From NCBI RefSeq assembly GCF_014534645.1, contig NZ_JACVQF010000162.1, forward strand, positions 48,046 through 112,045: a DNA stretch of 64,000 bases, written 5' to 3'. Under the pieces are notes generated by a model. The model saw only the letters and a program-made list of their open reading frames with translations. It was not told where the DNA came from and ran no database searches. This document shows, piece by piece, positions 57,009 to 64,000 of the stretch; positions within the stretch are counted from its first letter, which is position 1, and every line of letters begins with the position of its first letter. A program made the translations under genes and the position numbers. The stretch comes from Streptomyces griseicoloratus. Its GTDB lineage: Bacteria > Actinomycetota > Actinomycetes > Streptomycetales > Streptomycetaceae.

Positions 57009-59132
57009 GTGACCGCCGAGACGTCCGTGCCGTCCACTGCGCTGCTGGCAGGAGCAGACCGGGACGGTTCCAACTACACCGCGCGGCACCTGCTCGTCCT
57101 CGAGGGGCTCGAGGCCGTGCGCAAGCGCCCCGGTATGTACATCGGGTCCACCGACAGCCGCGGTCTGATGCACTGCCTGTGGGAGATCATCGACAACTCC
57201 GTGGACGAGGCCCTCGGCGGCTACTGCGACCACATCGAGGTGATCCTGCACGACGACGCGTCGGTGGAGGTCCGGGACAACGGCCGGGGCATCCCGGTCG
57301 ACGTCGAGCCGAAGACCGGCATGTCCGGTGTCGAGGTCGTCATGACCAAGCTGCACGCCGGCGGCAAGTTCGGCGGCGGCTCGTACGCCGCCTCCGGCGG
57401 TCTGCACGGCGTGGGCGCCTCCGTGGTGAACGCCCTGTCCGCCCGGCTGGACGTCGAGGTGGACCGCGGCGGCCACGTCCACGCGATCAGCTTCCGCCGC
57501 GGCGTGCCGGGCGCGTTCGCGGGGGCCGGACCGGACGCCAAGTTCGACCCCAAGGGCGGACTGCGCAAGGCCAAGAAGATCCCCAAGGCGCGCACCGGCA
57601 CGCGCGTGCGCTACTGGGCCGACCGCCAGATCTTCCTCAAGGACGCCAAGCTCTCCCTGGAGACGCTGCACCAGCGCGCCCGCCAGACGGCGTTCCTGGT
57701 GCCCGGCCTGACCATCGTCGTCCGCGACGAGTTCGGCCTGGGTGAGGGCGGCAGCAAGGGCGAGGAGTCCTTCCGCTTCGACGGCGGCATCAGCGAGTTC
57801 TGCGAGTTCCTGGCGAGCGACAGGCCGGTCTGCGACGTCCTCCGCTTCAGCGGGCAGGGCACCTTCAAGGAGACGGTCCCGGTCCTGGACGAGCACGGTC
57901 AGATGACGCCCAAGGAGGTCACCCGCGACCTCGGCGTCGACGTCGCGCTGCGCTGGGGCACCGGTTACGACACCACGGTCAGGTCGTTCGTCAACATCAT
58001 CGCCACGCCCAAGGGCGGCACCCACGTCGCGGGATTCGAGCAGGCGGTCACCAAGACGATGAACGAGGTGCTGCGCGCCAAGAAGCTGCTGCGCGTCGCC
58101 GAGGACGACATCGTCAAGGACGACGCCCTGGAGGGCCTCACGGCGGTCGTGACGGTCCGCCTGGCCGAGCCGCAGTTCGAGGGGCAGACCAAGGAGGTGC
58201 TCGGCACCTCGGCGGCCCGCCGCATCGTGAACAACGTGGTCACCAAGGAACTGAAGGCGTTCCTGACCTCGACCAGGCGGGACGCCGCCCAGCAGGCGCG
58301 GGTCGTCCTGGAGAAGGCCGTCGCGGCGGCCCGCACCCGCATCGCCGCACGTCAGCACAAGGACGCGCAGCGCCGCAAGACGGCCCTGGAGTCCTCCTCG
58401 CTGCCCGCGAAGCTCGCCGACTGCCGCAGCGACGACGTCGACCGCAGCGAGCTGTTCATCGTCGAGGGCGACTCCGCGCTCGGTACGGCGAAGCTGGCCC
58501 GGAACTCCGAGTTCCAGGCGCTCCTGCCGATCCGCGGCAAGATCCTCAACGTCCAGAAGTCGTCCGTGACGGACATGCTGAAGAACGCCGAGTGCGGTGC
58601 GATCATCCAGGTCATAGGAGCCGGGTCGGGCCGTACGTTCGACATCGACGCGGCCCGCTACGGCAAGATCATCATGATGACGGACGCCGATGTGGACGGC
58701 TCCCACATCCGTACGCTGCTCCTGACGCTGTTCCACCGCTACATGCGGCCCATGGTCGAGGCGGGCCGGGTGTTCGCCGCCGTGCCCCCGCTGCACCGCG
58801 TCGAGCTCGTCCAGCCGAAGAAGGGCCAGGACAAGTACGTCTACACGTACTCGGACCGCGAGCTGCGCGACAAGCTCATGGAGTTCCAGAGCAAGAACAT
58901 CCGCTACAAGGACTCCATCCAGCGGTACAAGGGCCTCGGTGAGATGGACGCCGACCAGCTGGCCGAGACGACCATGGACCCGCGCCGCCGCACCCTGCGC
59001 CGGATCAACCTCACCGACCTTGAGGCGGCCGAGCACGTCTTCGACCTGCTGATGGGCAACGACGTCGCGCCCCGCAAGGAGTTCATCTCCAGCTCCGCCG
59101 CGACGCTGGACCGGTCGCGTATCGACGCCTAG
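57009..59132 (+). CDS. parE: Type IIA topoisomerase subunit B (ParE / second GyrB-like)
   Basis: 707 residues from GTG 57009, GAGGAG eight bases upstream. GHKL ATPase: LEAVRKRPGMYIGSTD, EIIDNSVDEAL, DNGRGIPVD and GGLHGVGASVVNALS. Transducer domain, then Toprim with EGDSALGTAK (about 486) and DADVDGSHIRTLLL (about 559), and the C-terminal YKGLGEMDADQL. Position between hrdB and a symporter operon matches the S. coelicolor parE locus by recall. It decatenates daughter chromosomes together with ParC, encoded elsewhere. Without its partner in the window, a second gyrase B cannot be formally excluded. Confidence 0.93.
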   Translation: MTAETSVPSTALLAGADRDGSNYTARHLLVLEGLEAVRKRPGMYIGSTDSRGLMHCLWEIIDNSVDEALGGYCDHIEVILHDDASVEVRDNGRGIPVDVEPKTGMSGVEVVMTKLHAGGKFGGGSYAASGGLHGVGASVVNALSARLDVEVDRGGHVHAISFRRGVPGAFAGAGPDAKFDPKGGLRKAKKIPKARTGTRVRYWADRQIFLKDAKLSLETLHQRARQTAFLVPGLTIVVRDEFGLGEGGSKGEESFRFDGGISEFCEFLASDRPVCDVLRFSGQGTFKETVPVLDEHGQMTPKEVTRDLGVDVALRWGTGYDTTVRSFVNIIATPKGGTHVAGFEQAVTKTMNEVLRAKKLLRVAEDDIVKDDALEGLTAVVTVRLAEPQFEGQTKEVLGTSAARRIVNNVVTKELKAFLTSTRRDAAQQARVVLEKAVAAARTRIAARQHKDAQRRKTALESSSLPAKLADCRSDDVDRSELFIVEGDSALGTAKLARNSEFQALLPIRGKILNVQKSSVTDMLKNAECGAIIQVIGAGSGRTFDIDAARYGKIIMMTDADVDGSHIRTLLLTLFHRYMRPMVEAGRVFAAVPPLHRVELVQPKKGQDKYVYTYSDRELRDKLMEFQSKNIRYKDSIQRYKGLGEMDADQLAETTMDPRRRTLRRINLTDLEAAEHVFDLLMGNDVAPRKEFISSSAATLDRSRIDA

Positions 59133-59252
59133 CCGGTGCTTGGGGGGAGCGGGAAGGGACCCATGCGGCCACCAGTGGCTCGAATCACCTGATGGGGTGA
59201 AGAGCGCAGGGAAGAAGAGTCGGGGATCTTCCCGTTCTGTCCATCCTTGGGC

Positions 59253-59813
59253 ATGCAGTCAAGCAACGAGCGTCCTCGCGGAGCCGGGGGCGGTCGCGAG
59301 AGCACGGTCGGCGACCGTGCCGCCCGGGACCGCGGCCCCGCCGAGACGTCCGCGAGCCCGGCGTACGACGACCCCTGGTACGACGCGCTGGCCTCCGGCT
59401 GGGCGGAGCCCGCGGGCGCGGCGGCCCCCGCCCCGGCGGTGCCGCCGGCGCGCGCAGAGACCGGCGCCGAGCCCCGGGCCGCGGCCGACGTGTACCTGGA
59501 GGTTCAGCGCAGCGCGGCCTTCCGGGAGGTGCGCGGCCGCTACCGGCGGTTCGTGGTGCCGGCGGTCGTCGCCTTCTTCGTCTGGTACGTCGTCTACGTG
59601 GTGGCCGCCACGACGGCGCCCGGTCTGATGGCCCGGCCCGTCACAGGGGCGGTGAACGTGGCGATGGTCGCGGGGCTGGGCCAGTTCCTCACCACCTTCC
59701 TGCTCACCTGGGCGTACGCGCGGCACGCCCGGCTGCGCAGGGACCGGGCGGCGCTCGAACTGCGCTGGGACACCCAGGAACTGGCGCGCGGGGTCCGGGG
59801 CGGTGCGTCGTGA
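59253..59813 (+). CDS. DUF485 membrane protein partner of the symporter
   Basis: 186 residues. About 90 disordered residues precede a DUF485 domain with two transmembrane helices (RRFVVPAVVAFFVWYVVYVV and AMVAGLGQFLTTFLLTWAY) and a basic loop after each. DUF485 proteins are regularly encoded just before acetate/solute symporters (YjcH-ActP in E. coli). Its TGA overlaps the GTG of the symporter by four bases (GTGA), so translation is coupled. No clear ribosome site precedes ATG 59253; TTG at 59247 is an alternative start. Confidence 0.85.
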   Translation: MQSSNERPRGAGGGRESTVGDRAARDRGPAETSASPAYDDPWYDALASGWAEPAGAAAPAPAVPPARAETGAEPRAAADVYLEVQRSAAFREVRGRYRRFVVPAVVAFFVWYVVYVVAATTAPGLMARPVTGAVNVAMVAGLGQFLTTFLLTWAYARHARLRRDRAALELRWDTQELARGVRGGAS

Positions 59814-61402
59814 CGGGCGACCACCAGACGCTGGCGTTGCTGCTCTTCAGCACGTTCGTCGCGGTCACGCTGGCGATCACCACATGGGCGAGCCGCAGCA
59901 GGCAGGGCTCCGCGGAGGAGTTCTACGCAGGCGGCCGCCTCTTCTCTCCCATGGAGAATGGTTTTGCCATCGCGGGCGACTACATGTCGGCCGCTTCCTT
60001 CCTCGGCATCTCCGGGCTCATCGCGCTCTACGGCTACGACGGCATGCTGTATTCGGTGGGCTTCCTGGTGGCCTGGCTGGTCGTGCTGTTCCTCGTCGCC
60101 GAACTCGTGCGCAACTGCGGACGGTTCACCCTCGCGGACGTCGTGGCGGCCCGGATGAGGGAGCGGCCGGTGCGCATCGCGGCGGGAACCTCCTCGGTCA
60201 CCGTGTCCGTTCTGTACCTGGTGGCGCAGATGGTGGGTGCGGGCAGCCTGGTCGCGCTGTTGCTGGGAGGTACGGGAGAGGCGGCGCAGGCATGGACCGT
60301 CATCGGTGTCGGCGCGCTCATGGTGATCTACGTGTCGCTGGGAGGCATGCGGGCCACCACGTGGATCCAGATCGTCAAGGCGGTCCTGCTGCTCGGCGGC
60401 ACCGTGGCGCTGACGGCGCTGGTGCTGGTGCGGTTCCACGGCGACTTCGACCGGCTGCTGCTCACGGCGGCCGAACGCAGCGGCCACGGCGAGGCGTTCC
60501 TGGTGCCGGGACTGAAGTACGGCGGGGACTGGATCGCCCGTGCCGACTTCATCAGCCTCGGGCTCGCCCTGGTCCTCGGCACGGCCGGGCTGCCCCACAT
60601 CCTGTCCCGCTTCTACACCGTGCCCACGGCACGGGCCGCACGGCGGTCGGTCGTCTGGTCGATCGGCCTCATCGGCGGCTTCTACCTCATGACGATCGTG
60701 CTCGGCCTCGGCGCCGCCGCCGTCGTCGGACCGGATGCGGTGCGCGAGTCGAACGCCGCCGGGAACACGGCGGTCCCGCTGCTGGCGCTCGATCTGGGCG
60801 GCGGCGCCGACTCCACCGGTGGAACGGTGCTGTTCGCGGTCGTCGCGGCCGTCGCCTTCGCCACCATCCTCGCGGTGGTCGCCGGCGTCACTCTGGCCTC
60901 CTCGGCGTCCGTGGCCCACGACCTGTACGCGTCGCTGCGGCGCCGGCGCGCCGAGCCGCGCAGCGAGGTGACCGTGGCGCGGGTCGCCGCCGTCGGCATC
61001 GGTGCCGTCGCCATCGCCCTCGGGCTACTGGCCCGCGACCTCAACGTCGCCTTCCTGGTGGGCCTCGCCTTCGCGGTCGCCGCCTCCGCCAACCTCCCGG
61101 TCCTGCTCTACTCGCTGTTCTGGCGCGGCTTCACCACACGCGGCGCCGTGTGGTCCGTCTACGGCGGCCTGGTGCCGGCCGTGTTGCTCGTGCTGCTGTC
61201 CCCGGTGGTGTCGGGGAGCCCTCAATCCCTGTTCCCGGGCGTCGACTTCCAGTACTTCCCGCTGCAGAACCCGGGGATCGTCTCGATCCCGCTCGGTTTC
61301 GCCGCGGGCTGGCTCGGCACGGTCACCTCGGCGGAGACCCCCGACGAGGCCAAGCACGCCGAGACGGAGGTGCGGTCGCTGACCGGGGCGGGGGCCGTGT
61401 AG
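59810..61402 (+). CDS. Sodium:solute symporter, acetate/monocarboxylate (ActP-like) type
   Basis: 530 residues with about 13 membrane segments. The SSS-family signature region is FYAGGRLFSPMENGFAIAGD followed by MSAASFLGI; VAARMRERPVRIAAGTSSVT and AGLPHILSRFYTVPTA are also typical of the cation/acetate symporter branch. It should import acetate or another short monocarboxylate with sodium. It is translationally coupled to the DUF485 gene and convergent with a two-component pair that probably controls it. A closing cytoplasmic tail rich in Glu/Lys ends at 61402. Confidence 0.92.
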   Translation: MTGDHQTLALLLFSTFVAVTLAITTWASRSRQGSAEEFYAGGRLFSPMENGFAIAGDYMSAASFLGISGLIALYGYDGMLYSVGFLVAWLVVLFLVAELVRNCGRFTLADVVAARMRERPVRIAAGTSSVTVSVLYLVAQMVGAGSLVALLLGGTGEAAQAWTVIGVGALMVIYVSLGGMRATTWIQIVKAVLLLGGTVALTALVLVRFHGDFDRLLLTAAERSGHGEAFLVPGLKYGGDWIARADFISLGLALVLGTAGLPHILSRFYTVPTARAARRSVVWSIGLIGGFYLMTIVLGLGAAAVVGPDAVRESNAAGNTAVPLLALDLGGGADSTGGTVLFAVVAAVAFATILAVVAGVTLASSASVAHDLYASLRRRRAEPRSEVTVARVAAVGIGAVAIALGLLARDLNVAFLVGLAFAVAASANLPVLLYSLFWRGFTTRGAVWSVYGGLVPAVLLVLLSPVVSGSPQSLFPGVDFQYFPLQNPGIVSIPLGFAAGWLGTVTSAETPDEAKHAETEVRSLTGAGAV

Positions 61403-61444
61403 CACCCTCCGCGCCCGGGGAGCTCTCACCTCGGCCCGGCCTCC

Positions 61445-62125
61445 TCAGACGCGGGTCGCCCACTCGTACCGGTGTTCCGGGCGGCCGGCGTCGCCGTACT
61501 TGAGGGTCAGCCTGGCCCGTCCCGTGCGCTCCAGGAGCTTCAGATAGCGCTGGGCGGTCTGGCGGCTCACCCCGGTCAGTTCGGCGATCTCCTGAGCGGA
61601 CAGCGGGCCGTCGGCCTTCATCAGGCACTGGCGCACCGACTCGGCGGTGGTGGGGGAGTGCCCCTTCGGCAGCCCCGGCTCCGACGGCGCCGACAGGGCA
61701 CCGAAGATGCGGTCCACCTCCGCCTGCTCCGCCTCGCCGCCGCTGTCGAGGGTGCGGCGCAGTTCCGCGTACGCCTCCAGCTTGGCGCGCAGCCCGGCGA
61801 AGGCGAACGGCTTGACCAGGTACTGCAGCGCACCGTGCCGCATCGCCGCCTGCACGGTCGCCACGTCCCGCGCGGCCGTCACCATGATCACGTCGGTCTG
61901 GTGGCCGCGCCGCCGCATCTCCCGGACGACCTCCAGGCCCGTCCGGTCGGGCAGATAGTGGTCCAGCAGGACCAGGTCGAGCCGGGGCAGCGCCTCCACG
62001 CTCCGCAACGCCTCCGCCGCACTGTGCGCCTCGCCGGCGACGTGGAAGCCCGGCACCTTCTCGACGTAGGCGGCGTTGACCCGCGCGACCCGCGTGTCGT
62101 CGTCCACGACCAGGACCTCGATCAT
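61445..62125 (-). CDS. Response regulator of the CitB/DcuR type
   Basis: 226 residues. Receiver domain: acidic pocket VVDDDTRVARVN, phospho-acceptor Asp in LVLLDHYLPDRTG, and Lys in YLVKPFAF. C-terminal DNA-binding HTH: SAQEIAELTGVSRQTAQRYL followed by LKLLERTGRARLTLKYG, as in CitB, DcuR and DctR-like regulators of carboxylate uptake. ATG 62125 overlaps the kinase stop by four bases, so the pair is translationally coupled. Likely target: the convergent symporter unit (inference). Confidence 0.93.
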   Translation of the reverse strand: MIEVLVVDDDTRVARVNAAYVEKVPGFHVAGEAHSAAEALRSVEALPRLDLVLLDHYLPDRTGLEVVREMRRRGHQTDVIMVTAARDVATVQAAMRHGALQYLVKPFAFAGLRAKLEAYAELRRTLDSGGEAEQAEVDRIFGALSAPSEPGLPKGHSPTTAESVRQCLMKADGPLSAQEIAELTGVSRQTAQRYLKLLERTGRARLTLKYGDAGRPEHRYEWATRV

Positions 62126-63792
62126 CGGGACTCCTCCTCGGCAGCGGTGTTCACGGCGGCGGTGAGGGCGGGCTCCGGCGGGGGTTCGGCCAGTGCCTCG
62201 GGCAGGACGACGGTGAACTCCGCGCCACCGCCGCGCGCCTCGCCGACCACGGCGCTGCCCCCCTGCCGTTCGGCCAGCCTGCGCACCAGGGACAGCCCCA
62301 GTCCGCGCCCGCGGTGGGCCGGCGGCTCCTTGGTGGTCCACCCCTCCGTGAACACCAGCTCACGGTGCTCGGCCGGGACGCCGGGCCCCGTGTCACGGAC
62401 CCGGAGGATCGCGGTGCGGCCCTCCGCACGCAGTTCCACCTCCACGCGCGCGTGGGGGGTGCCCGCGACGGCGTCGAGCGCGTTGTCCACCAGGTTGCCC
62501 ACGATCGTGACGAGCCCCCGCGGATCGACCAGGCGGTCCGGCAGCCGTGTCCGGTCCGACACCCACAGGGCGACGCCGCGCTCGGCCGCGACGGTCGCCT
62601 TGCCGACGAGCAGTGCGGCCAGAAGGGGCTCCTGGATCCGCTCGGTGATCTGCTCCGCGGTGGCCCGGTGGTCGCCGACCACCTCGCCGACGAACTCCAC
62701 GGCGTCGTCGTACATCTCCAGTTCGAGCAGCCCCAGCAGGGTGTGCATGCGGTTGGCGTGCTCGTGGTCCTGCGCGCGCAGCGCGTCGATGAGGCCGCGC
62801 GTCGAGTCCAGCTCCCGGCCGAGCTGTTCCAGCTCGGTGCGGTCGCGCAGCGTGGCGACGGCGCCGCCGTCGCCGGTGGGCATCCGGTTGGCGACCAGGA
62901 CGCGCTGACCACGGACGGTGAGCAGGTCGGTGCCCGTCACGCGGCCGGCCAGGACGTCGGCCGTGCGGCCTTCGCCGAGCGCCTCGTGGGGCGTGCGGCC
63001 GACCGCCTCGCCGGCGATGCCGAGCAGGCGCTGGGCCTCGTCGTTGAGCAGGCGGATGCGCCCGCCGCGGTCCAGGGCGACGACACCCTCCCGGATGCCG
63101 TGCAGCATGGCCTCGCGCTCGGCGAGAAGCGCCGCGATGTCCGAGAAGGCCAGGTCGCGGGTCTGCCGCTGGACCCGGCGCGAGATCAGCCAGGCGGCGA
63201 GCGCGCCGACGGCCAGGGCGCCGCCGGCGTAGGCGAACAGCCCGGGAATGGCGTGGATCAGCCGGGCCCGGACGCTGTCGTAGGCGATGCCCACCGACAC
63301 GGCCCCGACGATCCGGCCGTCCTCGTCGTGCAGCGGCACCTTGCCGCGCGCGGAGCGGCCCAGGGTGCCGTCGTCGATCTCCATGACCTCCCGGCCGGCC
63401 AGGGCCTGACCGGGGTCGGTGGAGACGACCTCGCCGATCCGCTCCGGGTCGGTGTGCGACCAGCGCACGCCCTGGCGGTCCATCACGACGACGTACTCCG
63501 CCTGCGTCGCCTCGCGGATCCGCTCGGCCTCCTTCTGCACCGGGCCGTCGGGCTCCGGAGCGGTGCCGCGCAGGTCCCGGACGATCTGCGGCTGCTGGGC
63601 GGTGGTCTGCGCGATCGCGAGGGCGCGGCGCATCGCCTGGTCGTCCAGCTGGTCGCCGAGCGGCGCGAGGAACAGCCCGGTCGCGAGCACCGCGACTCCC
63701 GCGGCGATCGCCAGCTGCATCAGCAGCACCTGCGAGAAGACCCGCCGCGGCAGGCCGAGGCGCAGACGGCGTACGGGGGGAGTGGGGCTCAT
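62122..63792 (-). CDS. Sensor histidine kinase of the DcuS/CitA type
   Basis: 556 residues from ATG 63792; on the minus strand TACCGT lies seven bases upstream, which favours this over ATG 63798. Two transmembrane helices (VLLMQLAIAAGVAVLATGLF and FAYAGGALAVGALAAWLI) flank an extracytoplasmic sensor domain of about 125 residues of the CitA/DcuS PAS type (YVVVMDRQGVRWSHTDPERI). A cytoplasmic PAS domain follows, then the unusual H-box DHEHANRMHTLLGLLELE of this subfamily and N/G boxes (NLVDNALDAV, DTGPGVP, GRGLGLSLV). It probably senses an external carboxylate. Confidence 0.92.
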   Translation of the reverse strand: MSPTPPVRRLRLGLPRRVFSQVLLMQLAIAAGVAVLATGLFLAPLGDQLDDQAMRRALAIAQTTAQQPQIVRDLRGTAPEPDGPVQKEAERIREATQAEYVVVMDRQGVRWSHTDPERIGEVVSTDPGQALAGREVMEIDDGTLGRSARGKVPLHDEDGRIVGAVSVGIAYDSVRARLIHAIPGLFAYAGGALAVGALAAWLISRRVQRQTRDLAFSDIAALLAEREAMLHGIREGVVALDRGGRIRLLNDEAQRLLGIAGEAVGRTPHEALGEGRTADVLAGRVTGTDLLTVRGQRVLVANRMPTGDGGAVATLRDRTELEQLGRELDSTRGLIDALRAQDHEHANRMHTLLGLLELEMYDDAVEFVGEVVGDHRATAEQITERIQEPLLAALLVGKATVAAERGVALWVSDRTRLPDRLVDPRGLVTIVGNLVDNALDAVAGTPHARVEVELRAEGRTAILRVRDTGPGVPAEHRELVFTEGWTTKEPPAHRGRGLGLSLVRRLAERQGGSAVVGEARGGGAEFTVVLPEALAEPPPEPALTAAVNTAAEEESR

Positions 63793-63897
63793 ACCCATGA
63801 CGGTACGTGGGGCGCGCACGGTGCCGTAGAGGGGTGTGGCGGGGATCTCCTGGCCACGGGGCCCGCGGAAGCCGCCGAGCCGCTGGGGCGGGGCTCG

Positions 63898-64000
63898 CCC
63901 GGTAGGGCCGCGCCGCCGGGTTCGGCCGGCGAGTGCCGTTGTGATCCCGGCTGGGGCCGCCCGGTACGGCCGCGCCGCCGGGTTCGGCCGGTGAGTGCCG
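63898..64000 (+). repeat. Two 41-bp direct repeats, 62-bp period
   Basis: 63898-63938 and 63960-64000 are identical at 39 of 41 positions. The array may continue past the window edge. It lies upstream of the kinase gene in non-coding sequence. Confidence 0.85.

Noticed and set aside
59253-59255. TTG 59247 as the DUF485 gene start
   Set aside because: Neither start has a ribosome site; ATG 59253 two codons downstream is preferred.
1-64000. tRNA or rRNA genes, insertion sequences, integrase or att sites
   Set aside because: None could be recognised by eye in the intergenic regions, and no transposase or integrase motif appears among the plausible proteins.

Overview
The window is a high-GC (about 70% or more by eye) chromosomal stretch from a Streptomyces. 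The evidence is gene content and order. It carries the principal sigma factor gene hrdB beside the sporulation regulator whiH and a gyrB-like topoisomerase gene (parE), plus an nrdR-nrdJ pair, lexA next to dinG, and miaA-dapF-RSH-hflX. From memory this matches the hrdB side of the S. coelicolor chromosome (around SCO5788 to SCO5829), but no alignment was run. Many starts are GTG, intergenic gaps are short, and hairpin terminators are strong. No rRNA, tRNA, CRISPR array, insertion sequence or prophage was seen.

Layout. 1-9.7 kb is core: a partial extradiol-dioxygenase-like gene, a small antitoxin-family pair, miaA, dapF, a RelA/SpoT homologue, a secreted M1 peptidase and hflX. 9.8-12.4 kb holds two tandem trypsin-like lipoproteins. 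12.75-19.8 kb is the most unusual block: a degenerate Nudix-like gene divergent from a 1523-residue caspase + STAND NTPase + beta-propeller protein, followed by a coupled LCAT-like lipase. This looks like an uncharacterised conflict or cell-death module. 20-24.6 kb is a compact NIS siderophore-type operon (aminotransferase, IucA/IucC synthetase, acyltransferase) that lacks the usual decarboxylase and monooxygenase.

24.9-32 kb is DNA repair and dNTP supply: dinG, lexA with an SOS box, then nrdR-nrdJ behind paired NrdR boxes. 32.2-39.2 kb is accessory: two divergent TetR systems (one with an NTF2-like enzyme, one with a 14-TM exporter and twin operators), a TerD protein, a DUF4937 protein, a histidine phosphatase and an ADP-ribosylglycohydrolase. 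39.2-52.2 kb has rnhB, a RecQ fused to a phosphoribosyltransferase-like tail, a DUF4192 protein with a perfect DnaA box upstream, a debranching-enzyme-like protein, an NrtR-like Nudix regulator, and an ABC ATPase fused to its permease through a repetitive linker.

52.3-59.1 kb is the developmental and housekeeping core: whiH, hrdB, a secreted trypsin, a zinc-ribbon protein and parE. 59.2-63.8 kb is a carboxylate transport unit: a DUF485 protein translationally coupled to an acetate-type sodium symporter, convergent with a CitB/DcuR-like response regulator and its DcuS/CitA-like sensor kinase. Start codons were chosen by Shine-Dalgarno or leaderless-promoter logic rather than by longest frame.
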